A stretch of 64,000 nt of DNA from Hydractinia symbiolongicarpus (GCF_029227915.1 NC_079888.1:22610001-22674000), one strand, 5' to 3'. Numbered from the stretch's first letter, positions 36,990-49,980 are shown. The notes: generated by a model not told the origin, from the letters alone. Made by a program: numbers and translations.

Positions 36990-39081
36990 CTTTCATTAAG
37001 CGTCTCATCAAAAATGAAAACACTTCTGAAAACTACAAGTCTCATGCGTTTTAGTGGTGAAATGATAATTTAAAAAATCGTTTTGGAAATGAGTTTACTC
37101 ACAGGGTACTTTCTTTGTAAACTTTTGACTATACGGGCCGAGTCCAGGATTTAAGGGAAATAGCAGGTTTTCGTTTGCCGGCAATTAAACTTCTTTTATT
37201 CAGCGTCTCATCAAAAATGAAAACATTTTTAAAAACTACAAGTCTCATGGGCTTAAGTGGTGAAATAATAATTTAAAAAATCGTTTGGGAAATGAGTTTA
37301 CTCCCGGGGTACTTTCTTTGTATACTTTAGACTATACGGGCCGAGTACGGGATTTACGGGAAATCGCAGGTTTTCGTTTGCCAGCGATTAAACTTCTTTT
37401 ATTCAGCGTCTCATTAAAAATGAAAACATTTTTGAAAACTACAAGTTTCATGCGTTTTAGTGGTGAAAAAATAATTTAAAAATCGTTCGGGAAATGAGTT
37501 TACACCCTGGGTACTTTCTTTGTATACTTTTGACTATATGAGCCGAGTCCGGGATTTACGGGAAATCGCAGGTTTTCGTTTGCCGGCGATTAAACTTATT
37601 TTATTCAGCGTCTCATCAAAAATGTAAACATTTTTGAAAACTACAAGTCTCATACGTTTTAGTGGTGAAAAAATAATTTAAAAATTCGTTCGGGAAATGA
37701 GTTTACTCACTGGGTACTTTCCTTGTATACTTTTAACTATACGGGCCGAGTCCGGGATTTACGGGAAATCGCTGGTTTTTGTTTGCCGGCGATTAAACTT
37801 CTTTTATTTAGCGTCTCATCAAAAATGAAAACATTTTTGAAAACTACAAGTCTCAAGCGTTTTAGTGGGGAAAAGATAATTTAAAAAATCGTTTTGGAAA
37901 TGAGTTTACTCACAGGGTACTTTCTTTGTATACATTCGACTATACGAGCCAAGCCCGGGATTTACGGGAAATCGCAGGTTTTCGTTTGCCGGCGATTAAA
38001 CCACTTTTATTAAGCGTCTCATCAAAAATGAAAACACTTCTGAAAACTACAAGTCTCATGCGTTTTAGTGGTGAAATGATAATTTAAAAAATCGTTTTGG
38101 AAATGAGTTTACTCACAGGGTACTTTCTTTGTATACTTTTGACTATACGGGCCGAGTCCAGGATTTAAGGGAAATAGCAGGTTTTCGTTTGCCGGCAATT
38201 AAACTTCTTTTATTCAGCGTCTCATCAAAAATGAAAACATTTTTAAAAACTACAAGTCTCATGGGCTTAAGTGGTGAAATAATAATTTAAAAAATCGTTT
38301 GGGAAATGAGTTTACTCCGGGGTACTTTCTTTGTATACTTTAGACTATACGGGCCGAGTACGGGATTTACGGGAAATCGCAGGTTTTCGTTTGCCAGCGA
38401 TTAAACTTCTTTTATTCAGCGTCTCATTAAAAATGAAAACATTTTTGAAAACTACAAGTTTCATGCGTTTTAGTGGTGAAAAAATAATTTAAAAATCGTT
38501 CGGGAAATGAGTTTACACCCTGGGTACTTTCTTTGTATACTTTTGACTATACGAGCCGAGTCCGGGATTTACGGGAAATCGCAGGTTTTCCTTTGCCGGC
38601 GATTAAACTTATTTTATTCAGCGTCTCATCAAAAATGTAAACATTTTTGAAAACTACAAGTCTCATACGTTTTAGTGGTGAAAAAATAATTTAAAAATTC
38701 GTTCGGGAAATGAGTTTACTCACTGGGTACTTTCCTTGTATACTTTTAACTATACGGGCCGAGTCCGGGATTTACGGGAAATCGCTGGTTTTTGTTTGCC
38801 GGCGATTAAACTTCTTTTATTTAGCGTCTCATCAAAAATGAAAACATTTTTGAAAACTACAAGTCTCAAGCGTTTTAGTGGGGAAAAGATAATTTAAAAA
38901 ATCGTTTTGGAAATGAGTTTACTCACAGGGTACTTTCTTTGTATACATTCGACTACACGAGCCAAGCCCGGGATTTACGGGAAATCGCAGGTTTTCGTTT
39001 GCCGGCGATTAAACCACTTTTATTAAGCGTCTCATCAAAAATGAAAACACTTCTGAAAACTACAAGTCTCATGCGTTTTAG
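36990..39081. repeat. Five-monomer tandem duplication (shift 1,014 bp)
   Basis: About 36,990-38,067 matches 38,004-39,081. Shared forms are CACTTCTG, GGGCTTAAGTGG (37,249 and 38,263), GTCTCATTAAAAATG, AGTTTCATGCG, and the CACTGGGTACTTTCCTTG monomer. Usual CTCCCTGGGTAC became CTCCCGGGGTAC in copy 1 and CTCCGGGGTAC (1 bp shorter) in copy 2. The match ends at the truncated monomer at 39,081. Confidence 0.85.
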
Positions 39082-39090
39082 TACTTTCTT
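39076..39090. other. 52-bp deletion junction inside a monomer
   Basis: GCGTTTTAGT runs straight into ACTTTCTTTGTACAC. The 52 bp that normally lie between (end of one monomer, A-rich linker and start of the next) are missing, leaving a monomer of about 151 bp. GT is present at both ends, a 2-bp microhomology. Left of the join the sequence follows the 37-38 kb block. Right of it the sequence follows the 21.08-kb block, so it is also a segment boundary. Confidence 0.88.
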
Positions 39091-40992
39091 TGTACACATT
39101 CGACTATACGGGCCAAGCCCGGGATTTACGGGAAATCGCAGGTTTTCGTTTGCCGGCGATTAAACCACTTTCATTAAGCGTCTCATCAAAAATGAAAACA
39201 CTTCTGAAAACTACAAGTCTCATGCGTTTTAGTGGTGAAATGATAATTTAAAAAATCGTTTTGGAAATGAGTTTACTCACAGGGTACTTTCTTTGTATAC
39301 TTTTGACTATACGGGCCGAGTCCAGGATTTAAGGGAAATAGCAGGTTTTCGTATGCCGGCAATTAAACTTCTTTTATTCAGCGTCTCATCAAAAATGAAA
39401 ACATTTGTAAAAACTACAAGTCTCATGGGCTTTAGTGGTGAAATAATAATTTAAAAAATCGTTTGGGAAATGAGTTTACTCCCTGGGTACTTTCTTTGTT
39501 TACTTTAGACTATACGGGCCGAGTCCAGGATTTAAGGGAAATAGCAGGTTTTCGTTTGCCGGTAATTAAACTTCTTTTATTCAGCGTCTCATCAAAAATG
39601 AAAACATTTTTAAACACTACAAGTCTCATGGGCTTTAGTGGTGAAATAATAATTTAAAAATCGTTCGGGAAATGAGTTTACACCCTGGGTACTTTCTTTG
39701 TATACTTTTGACTATACGAGCCGAGTCCGGGATTTACGGGAAATCGCAGGTTTTCGTTTGCCGGCGATTAAACTTATTTTATTCAGCGTCTCATCAAAAA
39801 TGTAAACATTTTTGAAAACTACAAGTCTCATACGTTTTACTGGTGAAAAAATAATTTAAAAATTCGTTCGGGAAATGAGTTTACTCACTGGGTACTTTCC
39901 TTGTATACTTTTAACTATACGGGCCGAGTCCGGGATTTACGGGAAATCGCTGGTTTTTGTTTGCCGGCGATTAAACTTTTTTTATTCAGCGTCTCATCAA
40001 AAATGAAAACATTTTTAAAAACTACAAGTCTCATGCGTTTTAGTGGTGAAAAAGTAATTTAAAAAATCGTTCGGGAAATGAGTTTACTCCCTGGGTACTT
40101 TCTTTGTATACTTTTGACTATACGGGCCAAGCCCGGGATTTACCGGAAATCGCGGGTTTTCGTTTGCCAGCGATTAAACTTCTTTTATACAGCGTCTCAT
40201 CAAAAATGAAAACATTTTTAAAAACTACAAGTCTTATGCGTTTTAGTGGTGAAAAAATAATTTAAAAAATCGTTCTGGAAATGAGTTTACTTCCTGGGTA
40301 CTTTCTTTGTATACTTTTGACTATACCGGCCGAGTCCGGGATTTACGGGAAATCGCAGGTTTTCGTTTGCCAGCGATTAAACTGCTTTTATTCAGCGTCT
40401 CATCAAAAATGGAAACATTCGTGAAAACTACAAGTCTCATGCGTTTTAGTGGTGAAATAATAATTTAAAAAATCGTTTGGGAAATGAGTTTACTCCCTGG
40501 GTACTTTCTTTGTATACTTTTGACTATACGGGCCGAGTCCAGGATTTACGGGAAATCGCAGGTTTTCGTTTGCCGGCGATTAAACTTCTTTTATTCAGCG
40601 TCTCATCAAAAATGAAAACATTTTTAAAAACTACAAGTCTCATGCGTTTTAGTGGTGAAAAAGTAATTTAAAAAATCGTTCGGGAAATGAGTTTACTCCC
40701 TGGGTACTTTCTTTGTATACTTTTGACTATACGGGCCAAGCCCGGGATTTACGGGAAATCGCGGGTTTTTGTTTGCCAGCGATTAAACTGCTTTTATTCA
40801 GCGTCTCATCATAAATGAATACATTTTTAAAAACTACAAGTCTCATGCGTTTTAGTGGTGAAATAATAATTTAAAAAATCGTTTGGGAAATGAGTTTACT
40901 CCCTGGGTACTTTCTTTGTATACTTTTGACTATACGGGCCGTGTCCAGGATTTACGGGAAATCGCAGGTTTTCGTTTGCCGGCGATTAAACA
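39083..40992. repeat. 1.9-kb block, copy of 21,081-22,990 (shift about 18,002 bp)
   Basis: It begins with CTTTGTACACATTCGAC and includes CGTATGCCGGC, CTTTGTTTACTTTAGAC, GCCGGTAATTAAAC, the extra ATGGAAACATTCGTG monomer (near 40,410), ATAAATGAATAC, and GGGCCGTGTCCAGG. The one monomer missing from the 28.6-kb paralogue is present here. This copy therefore groups with the 20-24 kb block for that indel. Confidence 0.83.
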
Positions 40993-42692
40993 TCTTTTAT
41001 TCAGCGTCTCATCAAAAATGAAAACATTTTTAAAAACTACAAGTCTCATGCGTTTTAGTGGTGAAATAGTAATTTAAAAAATCGTTCGGGAAATGAGTTT
41101 ACTCCCTGGGTACTTTCTTTGTATACTTTTGACTATACCGGCCCAGCCGGGATTTACGGGAAATCGCGGGTTTTCGTTTGCCAGCGATTAAACTTCTTTT
41201 ATTCAGCGTCTCATCAAAAATGAAAACATTTTTAAAAACTACAAGTCTCATGGGCTTTAGTGGTGAAATAATAATTTAAAAAATCGTTTGGGAAATGAGT
41301 TTACTCCCTGGGTACTTTCTTTGTATACTTTAGACTATACGGGCCGAGTACGGGATTTACGGGAAATCGCAGGTTTTCGTTTGCCAGCGATTAAACTTCT
41401 TTTATTCAGCGTCTCATCAAAAATGAAAACATTTTTGAAAACTACAAGTCTCATGCGTTTTAGTGGTGAAAAAATAATTTAAAAATCGTTCGGGAAATGA
41501 GTTTACACCCTGGGTACTTTCTTTGTATACTTTTGACTATACGGGCCGAGTCCGGGATTTACGGGAAATCGCAGGTTTTCGTTTGCCGGCGATTAAACTT
41601 ATTTTATTCAGCGTCTCATCAAAAATGAAAACATTTTTGAAAACTACAAGTCTCATGGGCTTTAGTGGTGAAATAATAATTTAAAAATTGTTTGGGAAAT
41701 GAGTTTACTCCCTGGGTACTTTCTTTGTATACTTTTGACTATACGGGCGGAGTCCAGGATTTACGGGAAATCGCAGGTTTTCGTTTGCCGGCGATTAAAC
41801 TTCTTTTATTCAGCGTCTCATCAAAAATGAAAACATTTTTAAAAACTACAAGACTCATGCGTTTTAGTGGTGAAAAAGTAATTTAAAAAATCGCTCAGGA
41901 AATGAGTTTACTCCCTGGGTACTTTCTTTGTATACTTTTGACTATACGGGCCAAGCCCGGGATTTACCGGAAATCGCGGGTTTTCGTTTGCCAGCGATTA
42001 AGCTTCTTTTATTCAGCGTCTCATCAAAAATGAAAACATTTTTAAAAAGTACAAGTCTTATGCGTTTTAGTGGTGAAAAAATAATTTAAAAAATCGTTCT
42101 GGAAATGAGTTTACTCCCTGGGTACTTTCTTTGTATACTTTTGACTATACGGGCCGAGTCCGGGATTTACGGTAAATCGCAGGTTTTCGTTTGCCAGCGA
42201 TTAAACTGCTTTTATTCAGCGTCTCATCAAAAATGAAAACATTTTTGAAAACTACAAGTCTCATGCGTTTTAGTGGTAAAAAAAAATTTAAAAAATCGTT
42301 CGGGAAATGAGTTTACTCCCTGGGTACTTTCTTTGTATACATTCGACTATACGGGTCAAGCCCCAGATTTACGGGAAAACGCGGGACTTCGTTTGCCGGC
42401 GATTAAACCTCTTTCATTAAGCGTCTCATCAAAAATGAAAACATTTTTGAAAACTACAAGTCTCATGCGTTTTAGTGGTGAAAAAATAATTTAAAAAATC
42501 GTTCTGGAAATGAGTTTAGTCACAGGGTACTTTCTTTGTATACATTCGACTATACGGGCCAAACCCGGGATTTGCGGGAAATCGCGGGTTTTCGTTTTCC
42601 CACGATTAAACCTCTTTCATTAGGCGTCTCATCAAAAATGAAAACATTTTTGAAAACTACAAGTCTCATGCGTTTTAGTGGTGAAAAAATAA

Positions 42693-42894
42693 TTTAAAAA
42701 ATCGTTCGGGAAATGTGTTTACTCCCTGGGTACTTTCTTTGTATACTTTTGACTATACGGGCCGAGTCCGGGATTTACGGGAAATCGCGGATTTTCGTTT
42801 GCCGGCGATTAAACTTCTTTTAATAAGCGTCCCATCAAATATGAAAATATATTTGAAAACTACAAGTCTCATGCGTTTAGTGGTAAAAAAATAA
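42693..42894. repeat. First gamma monomer
   Basis: The first of 14 copies carrying GTCCCATCAAATATG. The marker GTCCC lies at about 42,829, 43,234, 47,476, 48,895, 50,111, 51,124, 52,137, 53,758, 54,758, 55,162, 56,378, 57,594, 59,215 and 62,456. The one-base loss in GCGTTTAGTGG makes gamma 202 bp. This copy has GAAAATATATTTG where the others have GAAAATATTTTTG. Confidence 0.85.
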
Positions 42895-44370
42895 TATAAA
42901 AAATCGTTCGGGAAATGAGTTTACTCCCTGGGTACTTTCTTTGTATACTTTTGACTATGCGGGCAAAGCCCGGAATTTACGGGAAATCGCGGGTTTTCGT
43001 TTGCCGGCGATTAAACTTCTTTTATTCAGCGTCTCATCAAAAATGAAAACATTTTTAAAAACTACAAGTCTCATGCGTTTTAGTGGTGAAAAAATAATTT
43101 AAAAAATCGTTCGGGAAATGAGTTTACTTCCTGGGTACTTTCTTTGTATACTTTTGACTATACGGGCCGAGTCCGGGATTTACGGGAAATCGCGGATTTT
43201 CGTTTGCCGGCGATTAAACTTCTTTTAATAAGCGTCCCATCAAATATGAAAATATTTTTGAAAACTACAAGTCTCATGCGTTTAGTGGTAAAAAAATAAT
43301 ATAAAAAATCGTTCGGGAAATGAGTTTACTCCCTGGGTACTTTCTTTGTATACTTTTAACTATACGGGCCAAGCCCGGAAATTACGGGAAATCGCGGGTT
43401 TTCGTTTGCCGGCGATTAAACTTCTTTTATTCAGCGTCTCATCAAAAATGAAAACATTTTTTAAAACTTCAAGTCTTCTGCGTTTTAGTGGTAAAAAAAT
43501 AATTTAAAAAATCGTTCTGGAAATGAGTTTACTCCCTGGGTACTTTCTTTGTATACTTTTGACTATACGGGCCGAGTCGGGGATTTAGGGAAATCGCAGG
43601 TTCTCGTTTGCCGGCGATTAAACTGCTTTTATTCAGCGTCTCATCAAAAATGAAAACATTTTTGAAAACTACAAGTCTCATGCGTTTTAGTGGTGAAAAA
43701 ATAATTTAAAAAATCGTTCGGAAAATGAGTTTACTCCCTGGGTACTTTCGTTGTATACTTTTGACTATACGGGCCAAGCCGGGATTTACGGAAAATCGCG
43801 GGTTTTCGTTTGCCGGCGATTAAACTTATTTTATTCAGCGTCTCATCAAAAATAAAAACATTTTTATAAACTACAAGTCTTATGCGTTTTAGTGGTGAAA
43901 AAATAATTTAAAAAATCGTTCTGGAAATGAGTTTACTCACAGGGTACTTTCTTTGTATACATTCGACTATACGTGCCAAGCCCGGGATTTACGGGAAATC
44001 GCGGGTTTTCGTTTGCCGGCGATTAAACCTCTTTCATTAAGCGTCTCATCAAAAATGAAAACATTTTTGAAAACTACAAGTCTCATGCGCTTTAGTGGTG
44101 AAAAAATAATTTAAAAAATCGTTCTGGAAATGAGTTTACTCACAGGGTACTTTCTTTGTATACATTCGACTATACGGGCCAAGCCCGTGATGTACGGGAA
44201 ATCTCGGGTTTTCTCTTGCCGGCGATTAAACTGCTTTTATTCAGCGTCTCATCAAAAATGAAAACATTCTTGAAAACTACAAGTCTCATGCGTTTTAGTG
44301 GTGAAATAATAATTTAAGAAATCGTTTGGGAAATGAGTTTACTCCCTGGGTACTTTCTTTGTATACTTTT

Positions 44371-44390
44371 GACTATACGATTTACGGGAA
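44371..44390. other. 13-bp internal deletion in a monomer
   Basis: GACTATACGATTTACGGG replaces the usual GACTATACG + GGCCAAGCCCGGG + ATTTACGGG. The loss lies between D1 and D2 and leaves the arms of both intact. I found it in this one copy only. Confidence 0.85.
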
Positions 44391-44417
44391 ATCGCGGGTT
44401 CTCGTTTTCCCGCGATT
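44390..44417. repeat. Perfect G+C-rich form of dyad D3, copy 1
   Basis: AATCGCGGG and CCCGCGATT are exact reverse complements around a 10-nt spacer (TTCTCGTTTT). The usual right arm is GCCGGCGATT. The monomer also carries the 13-bp deletion just upstream. Confidence 0.85.
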
Positions 44418-44984
44418 AAACCTCTTTCATTAAGCGTCTCATCAAAAATGAAAACATTTTTAAAAACTACATGTCTCATGCGTTTTAGTGCTGAAAAAAA
44501 AATTTAAAAAATTGTTCGGGAAATGAGTTTACTCCCTGGGTACTTTCCTAGTATACATTCGACTATACGGGCCAAGCCCCGGATTTACGGGAAAACGCGG
44601 GATTTCGTTTGCCGGCGATTAAACCTCTTTCATTAGGCGTCTCATCAAAAATGAAAACATTTTTGAAAACTACAAGTCTCATGCGCTTTAGTGGTGAAAA
44701 AATAATTTAAAAAATCGTTCGAGAAATGAGTTTACTCCCTGGGTACTTTCTTTGTATACTTTTGACTATACGGGCCAAGCCCGGGATTTACGGGAAATCG
44801 CGAGTTTTCGTTTGCCGGCGATTAAACTTCTTTTATTCAGCGTCTCATCAAAAATGAAAACATTTTTAAAAACTACAAGTCTTATGCGTTTTAGTGGTGA
44901 AAAATAATTTAAAAAATCGTTCTGGAAATGAGTTTACTCCCTGGGTACTTTCTTTGTATACATTCGACTATACGGGCCAAGCCC

Positions 44985-46200
44985 CGGATTTACGGGAAAA
45001 CGCGGATTTCGTTTGCCGGCGATTAAACCTCTTTCATTAGGCGTCTCATCAAAAATGAAAACATATTTGAAAACTACAAGTCTCATGCGTTTTAGTGGTG
45101 AAAAAAAAGTTTAAAAAAACGTTCGGGAAATGAGTTTACTCACAGGGTACTTTCTTTGTATACATTCGACTATACGTGCCAAGCCCGTGATGTACGGGAA
45201 ATCGCGGGTTTTCTCTTGCCGGCGATTAAACTGCTTTTATTCAGCGTCTCATCAAAAATGAAAACATTCTTGAAAACTACAAGTCTCATGCGTTTTAGTG
45301 GTGAAATAATAATTTAAGAAATCGTTTGGGAAATGAGTTTACTCCCTGGGTACTTTCTTTGTATACTTTTGACTATACGGGCTGAGTACGGGATTTACGG
45401 GAAATCGCAGTTTTTCGTTTGCCCGCGATTAAACTTCTTTTATTCAGCGTCTCATCAAAAATAAAAACATTTTTGAAAACTACAAGTCTCATACGTTTTA
45501 GTGGTGGAAAAATAATTTAAAAAATCGTTCGGGAAATGAGTTTACACCCTGGGTACTTTCTTTGTATACATTCGACTATACGGGCCAAGCCCCGGATTTA
45601 CGGGAAAACGCGGATTTCGTTTGCCGGCGATTAAACCTCTTTCATTAGGCGTCTCATCAAAAATGAAAACATATTTGAAAACTACAAGTCTCATGCGTTT
45701 TAGTGGTGAAAAAAAAGTTTAAAAAAACGTTCGGGAAATGAGTTTACTCACAGGGTACTTTCTTTGTATACATTCGACTATACGTGCCAAGCCCGTGATG
45801 TACGGGAAATCGCGGGTTTTCTCTTGCCGGCGATTAAACTGCTTTTATTCAGCGTCTCATCAAAAATGAAAACATTCTTGAAAACTACAAGTCTCATGCG
45901 TTTTAGTGGTGAAATAATAATTTAAGAAATCGTTTGGGAAATGAGTTTACTCCCTGGGTACTTTCTTTGTATACTTTTGACTATACGGGCTGAGTACGGG
46001 ATTTACGGGAAATCGCAGTTTTTCGTTTGCCCGCGATTAAACTTCTTTTATCAGCGTCTCATCAAAAATAAAAACATTTTTGAAAACTACAAGTCTCATA
46101 CGTTTTAGTGGTGGAAAAATAATTTAAAAAATCGTTCGGGAAATGAGTTTACACCCTGGGTACTTTCTTTGTATACATTCGACTATACGGGCCAAGCCCG
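44985..46200. repeat. Three-monomer tandem duplication (shift 608 bp)
   Basis: Shared forms are GCCCCGGATTT with AAAACGCGGATTTCG, GAAAAAAAAGTTTAAAAAAACGTTCGGG, CCCGTGATGTACGGG with TTTTCTCTTGCC, and GGGCTGAGTACGGG with CGCAGTTTTTCG. The second copy has a 1-bp loss (CTTTTATCAGCG) near 46,045. Confidence 0.87.
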
Positions 46201-46212
46201 GGATTTACGGGA

Positions 46213-46240
46213 AATCGCGGGTTTTCGTTCTCCCGCGATT
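46213..46240. repeat. Perfect G+C-rich form of dyad D3, copy 2
   Basis: Same 9-bp arms, with spacer TTTTCGTTCT, in a beta monomer. Related forms with one arm change follow downstream: CCCTCGATT near 48,260, 49,678 and 51,705; CCCACGATT near 42,600, 59,997 and 61,213; CCCAGGATT near 63,240. Confidence 0.85.
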
Positions 46241-47023
46241 AAACCTCTTTCATTAAGCGTCTCATCAAAAATGAAAACATTTTTGAAAACTACAAGTCTT
46301 ATGCGTTTTAGTGGTGAAAAAAAAATTTAAAAAATCGTTCGGGAAATGAGTTTACTCCCTGGGTACTTTCTTTGTATACATTCGACTATACGGGCCAAGC
46401 CCCGGATTTACGGGAAAACGCGGATGTCGTTTGCCGGCGATTAAACCTCTTTCATTAAGCGTCTCATCAAAAATGAAAACATATTTAAAAACTACAAGTC
46501 TCATGCGTTTTAGTGGTGAAAAAAAAATTTAAAAAATCGTTCGGGAAATGAGTTTACTCCCTGAGTACTTTCTTTGTATACATTCGACTATACGGGCTAA
46601 GCCCCGGATTTACGGGAAAACGCGGGATTTCGTTTGCCGGCGATTAAACCTCTTTCATTAAGCGTCTCATCAAAAATGAAAACATTTTTGAAAACTACAA
46701 GTCTCATACGTTTTAGTGGTGAAAAAATAATTTAAAAAATCGTTCGGGAAATGAGTTTACACCCTGGGGACTTTCTTTGTATACTTTTGACTATACGGGC
46801 CGAGTCCGGGATTTACGGGAAATCGCAGGTTTTCGTTTGCCGGCGATTAAACTTCTTTTATTCAGCGTCTCATCAAAAATGAAAACATTTTTAAAAACTA
46901 CAAGTCTTATGCGTTTTAGTGGTGAAAAAAAAATTTAAAAAATCGTTCTGGAAATGAGTTTACTCACAGGGTACTTTCTTTGTATACATTCGACTATACG
47001 GGCCAAGCCCGGGATTTACGGGA

Positions 47024-47051
47024 AATCGCGGGTTTTCGTTCTCCCGCGATT
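47024..47051. repeat. Perfect G+C-rich form of dyad D3, copy 3
   Basis: Identical arms and spacer to the copy at 46,213, four monomers later, within a block that is partly duplicated. Confidence 0.84.
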
Positions 47052-47149
47052 AAACCTCTTTCATTAAGCGTCTCATCAAAAATGAAAACATTTTTGAAAA
47101 CTACAAGTCTCATGCGTTTTAGTGGTGAAAAAAAAATTTAAAAAATCGT

Positions 47150-49980
47150 TCGGGAAATGAGTTTACTCCCTGAGTACTTTCTTTGTATACATTCGACTAT
47201 ACGGGCTAAGCCCCGGATTTACGGGAAAACGCGGGATTTCGTTTGCCGGCGATTAAACCTCTTTCATTAAGCGTCTCATCAAAAATGAAAACATTTTTGA
47301 AAACTACAAGTCTCATGCGTTTTAGTGGTGAAAAAATAATTTAAAAAATCGTTCGGGAAATGAGTTTACTCCCTGGGTACTTTCTTTGTATACTTTTGAC
47401 TATACGGGCCGAATCCGGGATTTACGGGAAATCGCGGATTTTCGTTTGCTGGCGATTAAACTTCTTTTATTCAGCGTCCCATCAAATATGAAAATATTTT
47501 TGAAAACTACAAGTCTCATGCGTTTAGTGGTAAAAAAATAATTTAAAAAATCGTTCGGGAAATGAGTTTACTCCCTGGGTACTTTCTTTGTATACTTTTG
47601 ACTATACGGGCCAAGCCCGGGATTTGCGGGAAATCGCGGGTTTTCGTTTGCCGGCGATTAAACTGCTTTTATTCAGCGTCTCATCAAAAAGGAAAACATT
47701 TTTGAAAACTACAAGTCTCATGCGTTTTAGTGGTGACAAAATAATTTAAAAAATCGTTCGGGAAATGAGTTTACTACCTGGGTACTTTCTTTGTATACTT
47801 TTGACTATACGGGCCAAGCCGGGATTTATGGGAAATCGCGGGTTTTCGTTTGCCGGCGATTAAACTTTTTTTATTCAGCGTCTCATCAAAAATGAAAACA
47901 TTTTTGAAAACTACAAGTCTCATACGTTTTAGTGGTGAAAAAATAATTTAAAAATTCGTTCGGGAAATGAGTTTACTGACTGGGTACTTTCCTTGTATAC
48001 TTTTAACTATACGGACCGAGTCCGGGATTTACGGGAAATCGCAGGTTTTCGTTTGCCGGCGATGAAACTTCTTTTTTTCAGCGTCTCATCAAAAATGAAA
48101 ACATTTTTAAATACTACAAGTCTTATGCGTTTTAGTGGTGAAAAAATAATTTAAAAAATCGTTCTGGAAATGAGTTTACTCACAGGGTACTTTCTTTGTA
48201 TACATTCAACTATACGGGCCAAGCCTGGGATTAACGGGAAATCGCGGGTTTTCGTTCTCCCTCGATTAAACCTCTTTCATTAAGCGTCTCATCAAAAATG
48301 AAAACATTTTTGAAAACTACAATTCTTATGCGTTTTAGTGGTGAAAAAAAAATTTAAAAAATCGTTCGGGAAATGAGTTTACTCCCTGGGTACTTTCTTT
48401 GTGTACTATCGACTATACGGGCCAAGCCCCGGATTTACGGGAAAACGCGGGATTTCGTTTGCCGGCGATTAAACCTCTTTCATTAAGCGTCTCATCAAAA
48501 ATGAAAACATTTTTGAAAACTACAAGTCTCATGCGTTTTAGTGGTGAAAAAAAAATTTAAAAAATCGTTCGGGAAATGAGTTTACTCCCTGAGTACTTTC
48601 TTTGTATACATTCGACTATACGGGCTAAGCCCCGGATTTACGGGAAAACGCGGGATTTCGTTTGCCGGCGATTAAACCTCTTTCATTAAGCGTCTCATCA
48701 AAAATGAAAACATTTTTGAAAACTACAAGTCTCATGCGTTTTAGTGGTGAAAAAATAATTTAAAAAATCGTTCGGGAAATGAGTTTACTCCCTGGGTACT
48801 TTCTTTGTATACTTTTGACTATACGGGCCGAGTCCGGGATTTACGGGAAATCGCGGATTTTCGTTTGCTGGCGATTAAACTTCTTTTATTCAGCGTCCCA
48901 TCAAATATGAAAATATTTTTGAAAACTACAAGTCTCATGCGTTTAGTGGTAAAAAAATAATTTAAAAAATCGTTCGGGAAATGAGTTTACTCCCTGGGTA
49001 CTTTCTTTGTATACTTTTGACTATACGGGCCAAGCCCGGGATTTACGGGAAATCGCGGGTTTTCGTTTGCCGGCGATTAAACTGCTTTTATTCAGCGTCT
49101 CATCAAAAAGGAAAACATTTTTGAAAACTACAAGTCTCATGCGTTTTAGTGGTGACAAAATAATTTAAAAAATCGTTCGGGAAATGAGTTTACTACCTGG
49201 GTACTTTCTTTGTATACTTTTGACTATACGGGCCAAGCCGGGATTTATGGGAAATCGCGGGTTTTCGTTTGCCGGCGATTAAACTTTTTTTATTCAGCGT
49301 CTCATCAAAAATGAAAACATTTTTGAAAACTACAAGTCTCATACGTTTTAGTGGTGAAAAAATAATTTAAAAATTCGTTCGGGAAATGAGTTTACTGACT
49401 GGGTACTTTCCTTGTATACTTTTAACTATACGGACCGAGTCCGGGATTTACGGGAAATCGCAGGTTTTCGTTTGCCGGCGATGAAACTTCTTTTTTTCAG
49501 CGTCTCATCAAAAATGAAAACATTTTTAAATACTACAAGTCTTATGCGTTTTAGTGGTGAAAAAATAATTTAAAAAATCGTTCTGGAAATGAGTTTACTC
49601 ACAGGGTACTTTCTTTGTATACATTCGACTATACGGGCCAAGCCTGGGATTTACGGGAAATCGCGGGTTTTCGTTCTCCCTCGATTAAACCTCTTTCATT
49701 AAGCGTCTCATCAAAAATGAAAACATTTTTGAAAACTACAATTCTTATGCGTTTTAGTGGTGAAAAAAAAATTTAAAAAATCGTTCGGGAAATGAGTTTA
49801 CTCCCTGGGTACTTTCTTTGTGTACTATCGACTATACGGGCCAAGCCCCGGATTTACGGGAAAACGCGGGATTTCGTTTGCCGGCGATTAAACCTCTTTC
49901 ATTAAGCGTCTCATCAAAAATGAAAACATTTTTGAAAACTACAAGTCTCATGCGTTTTAGTGGTGAAAAAATAATTTAAA
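47150..49980. repeat. Tandem seven-monomer duplication (shift 1,419 bp)
   Basis: Copy 1 is about 47,150-48,568 and copy 2 about 48,569-49,980. Shared forms are CCCTGAGTACTTTC, TTTGCTGGCGATT in gamma, TTTACTGACTGGG with ACGGACCGAG, GATGAAACTTCTTTTTTTCAG, TTTAAATACTAC, CTCCCTCGATT and GTGTACTATCGAC. Differences include CCGAATCCGGG against CCGAGTCCGGG and CATTCAAC against CATTCGAC. Confidence 0.88.

Larger units (their letters stand above)
20441..42270. repeat. Array region C: large segmental duplications
   Basis: About 108 monomers of the alpha/beta family, built of blocks of 1-4 kb repeated at shifts of 1,217, 2,434, 2,637, 3,855, 8,317/8,520 and about 18,002 bp. Monomer order is conserved inside blocks and changes at block joins. 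Confidence 0.7.
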
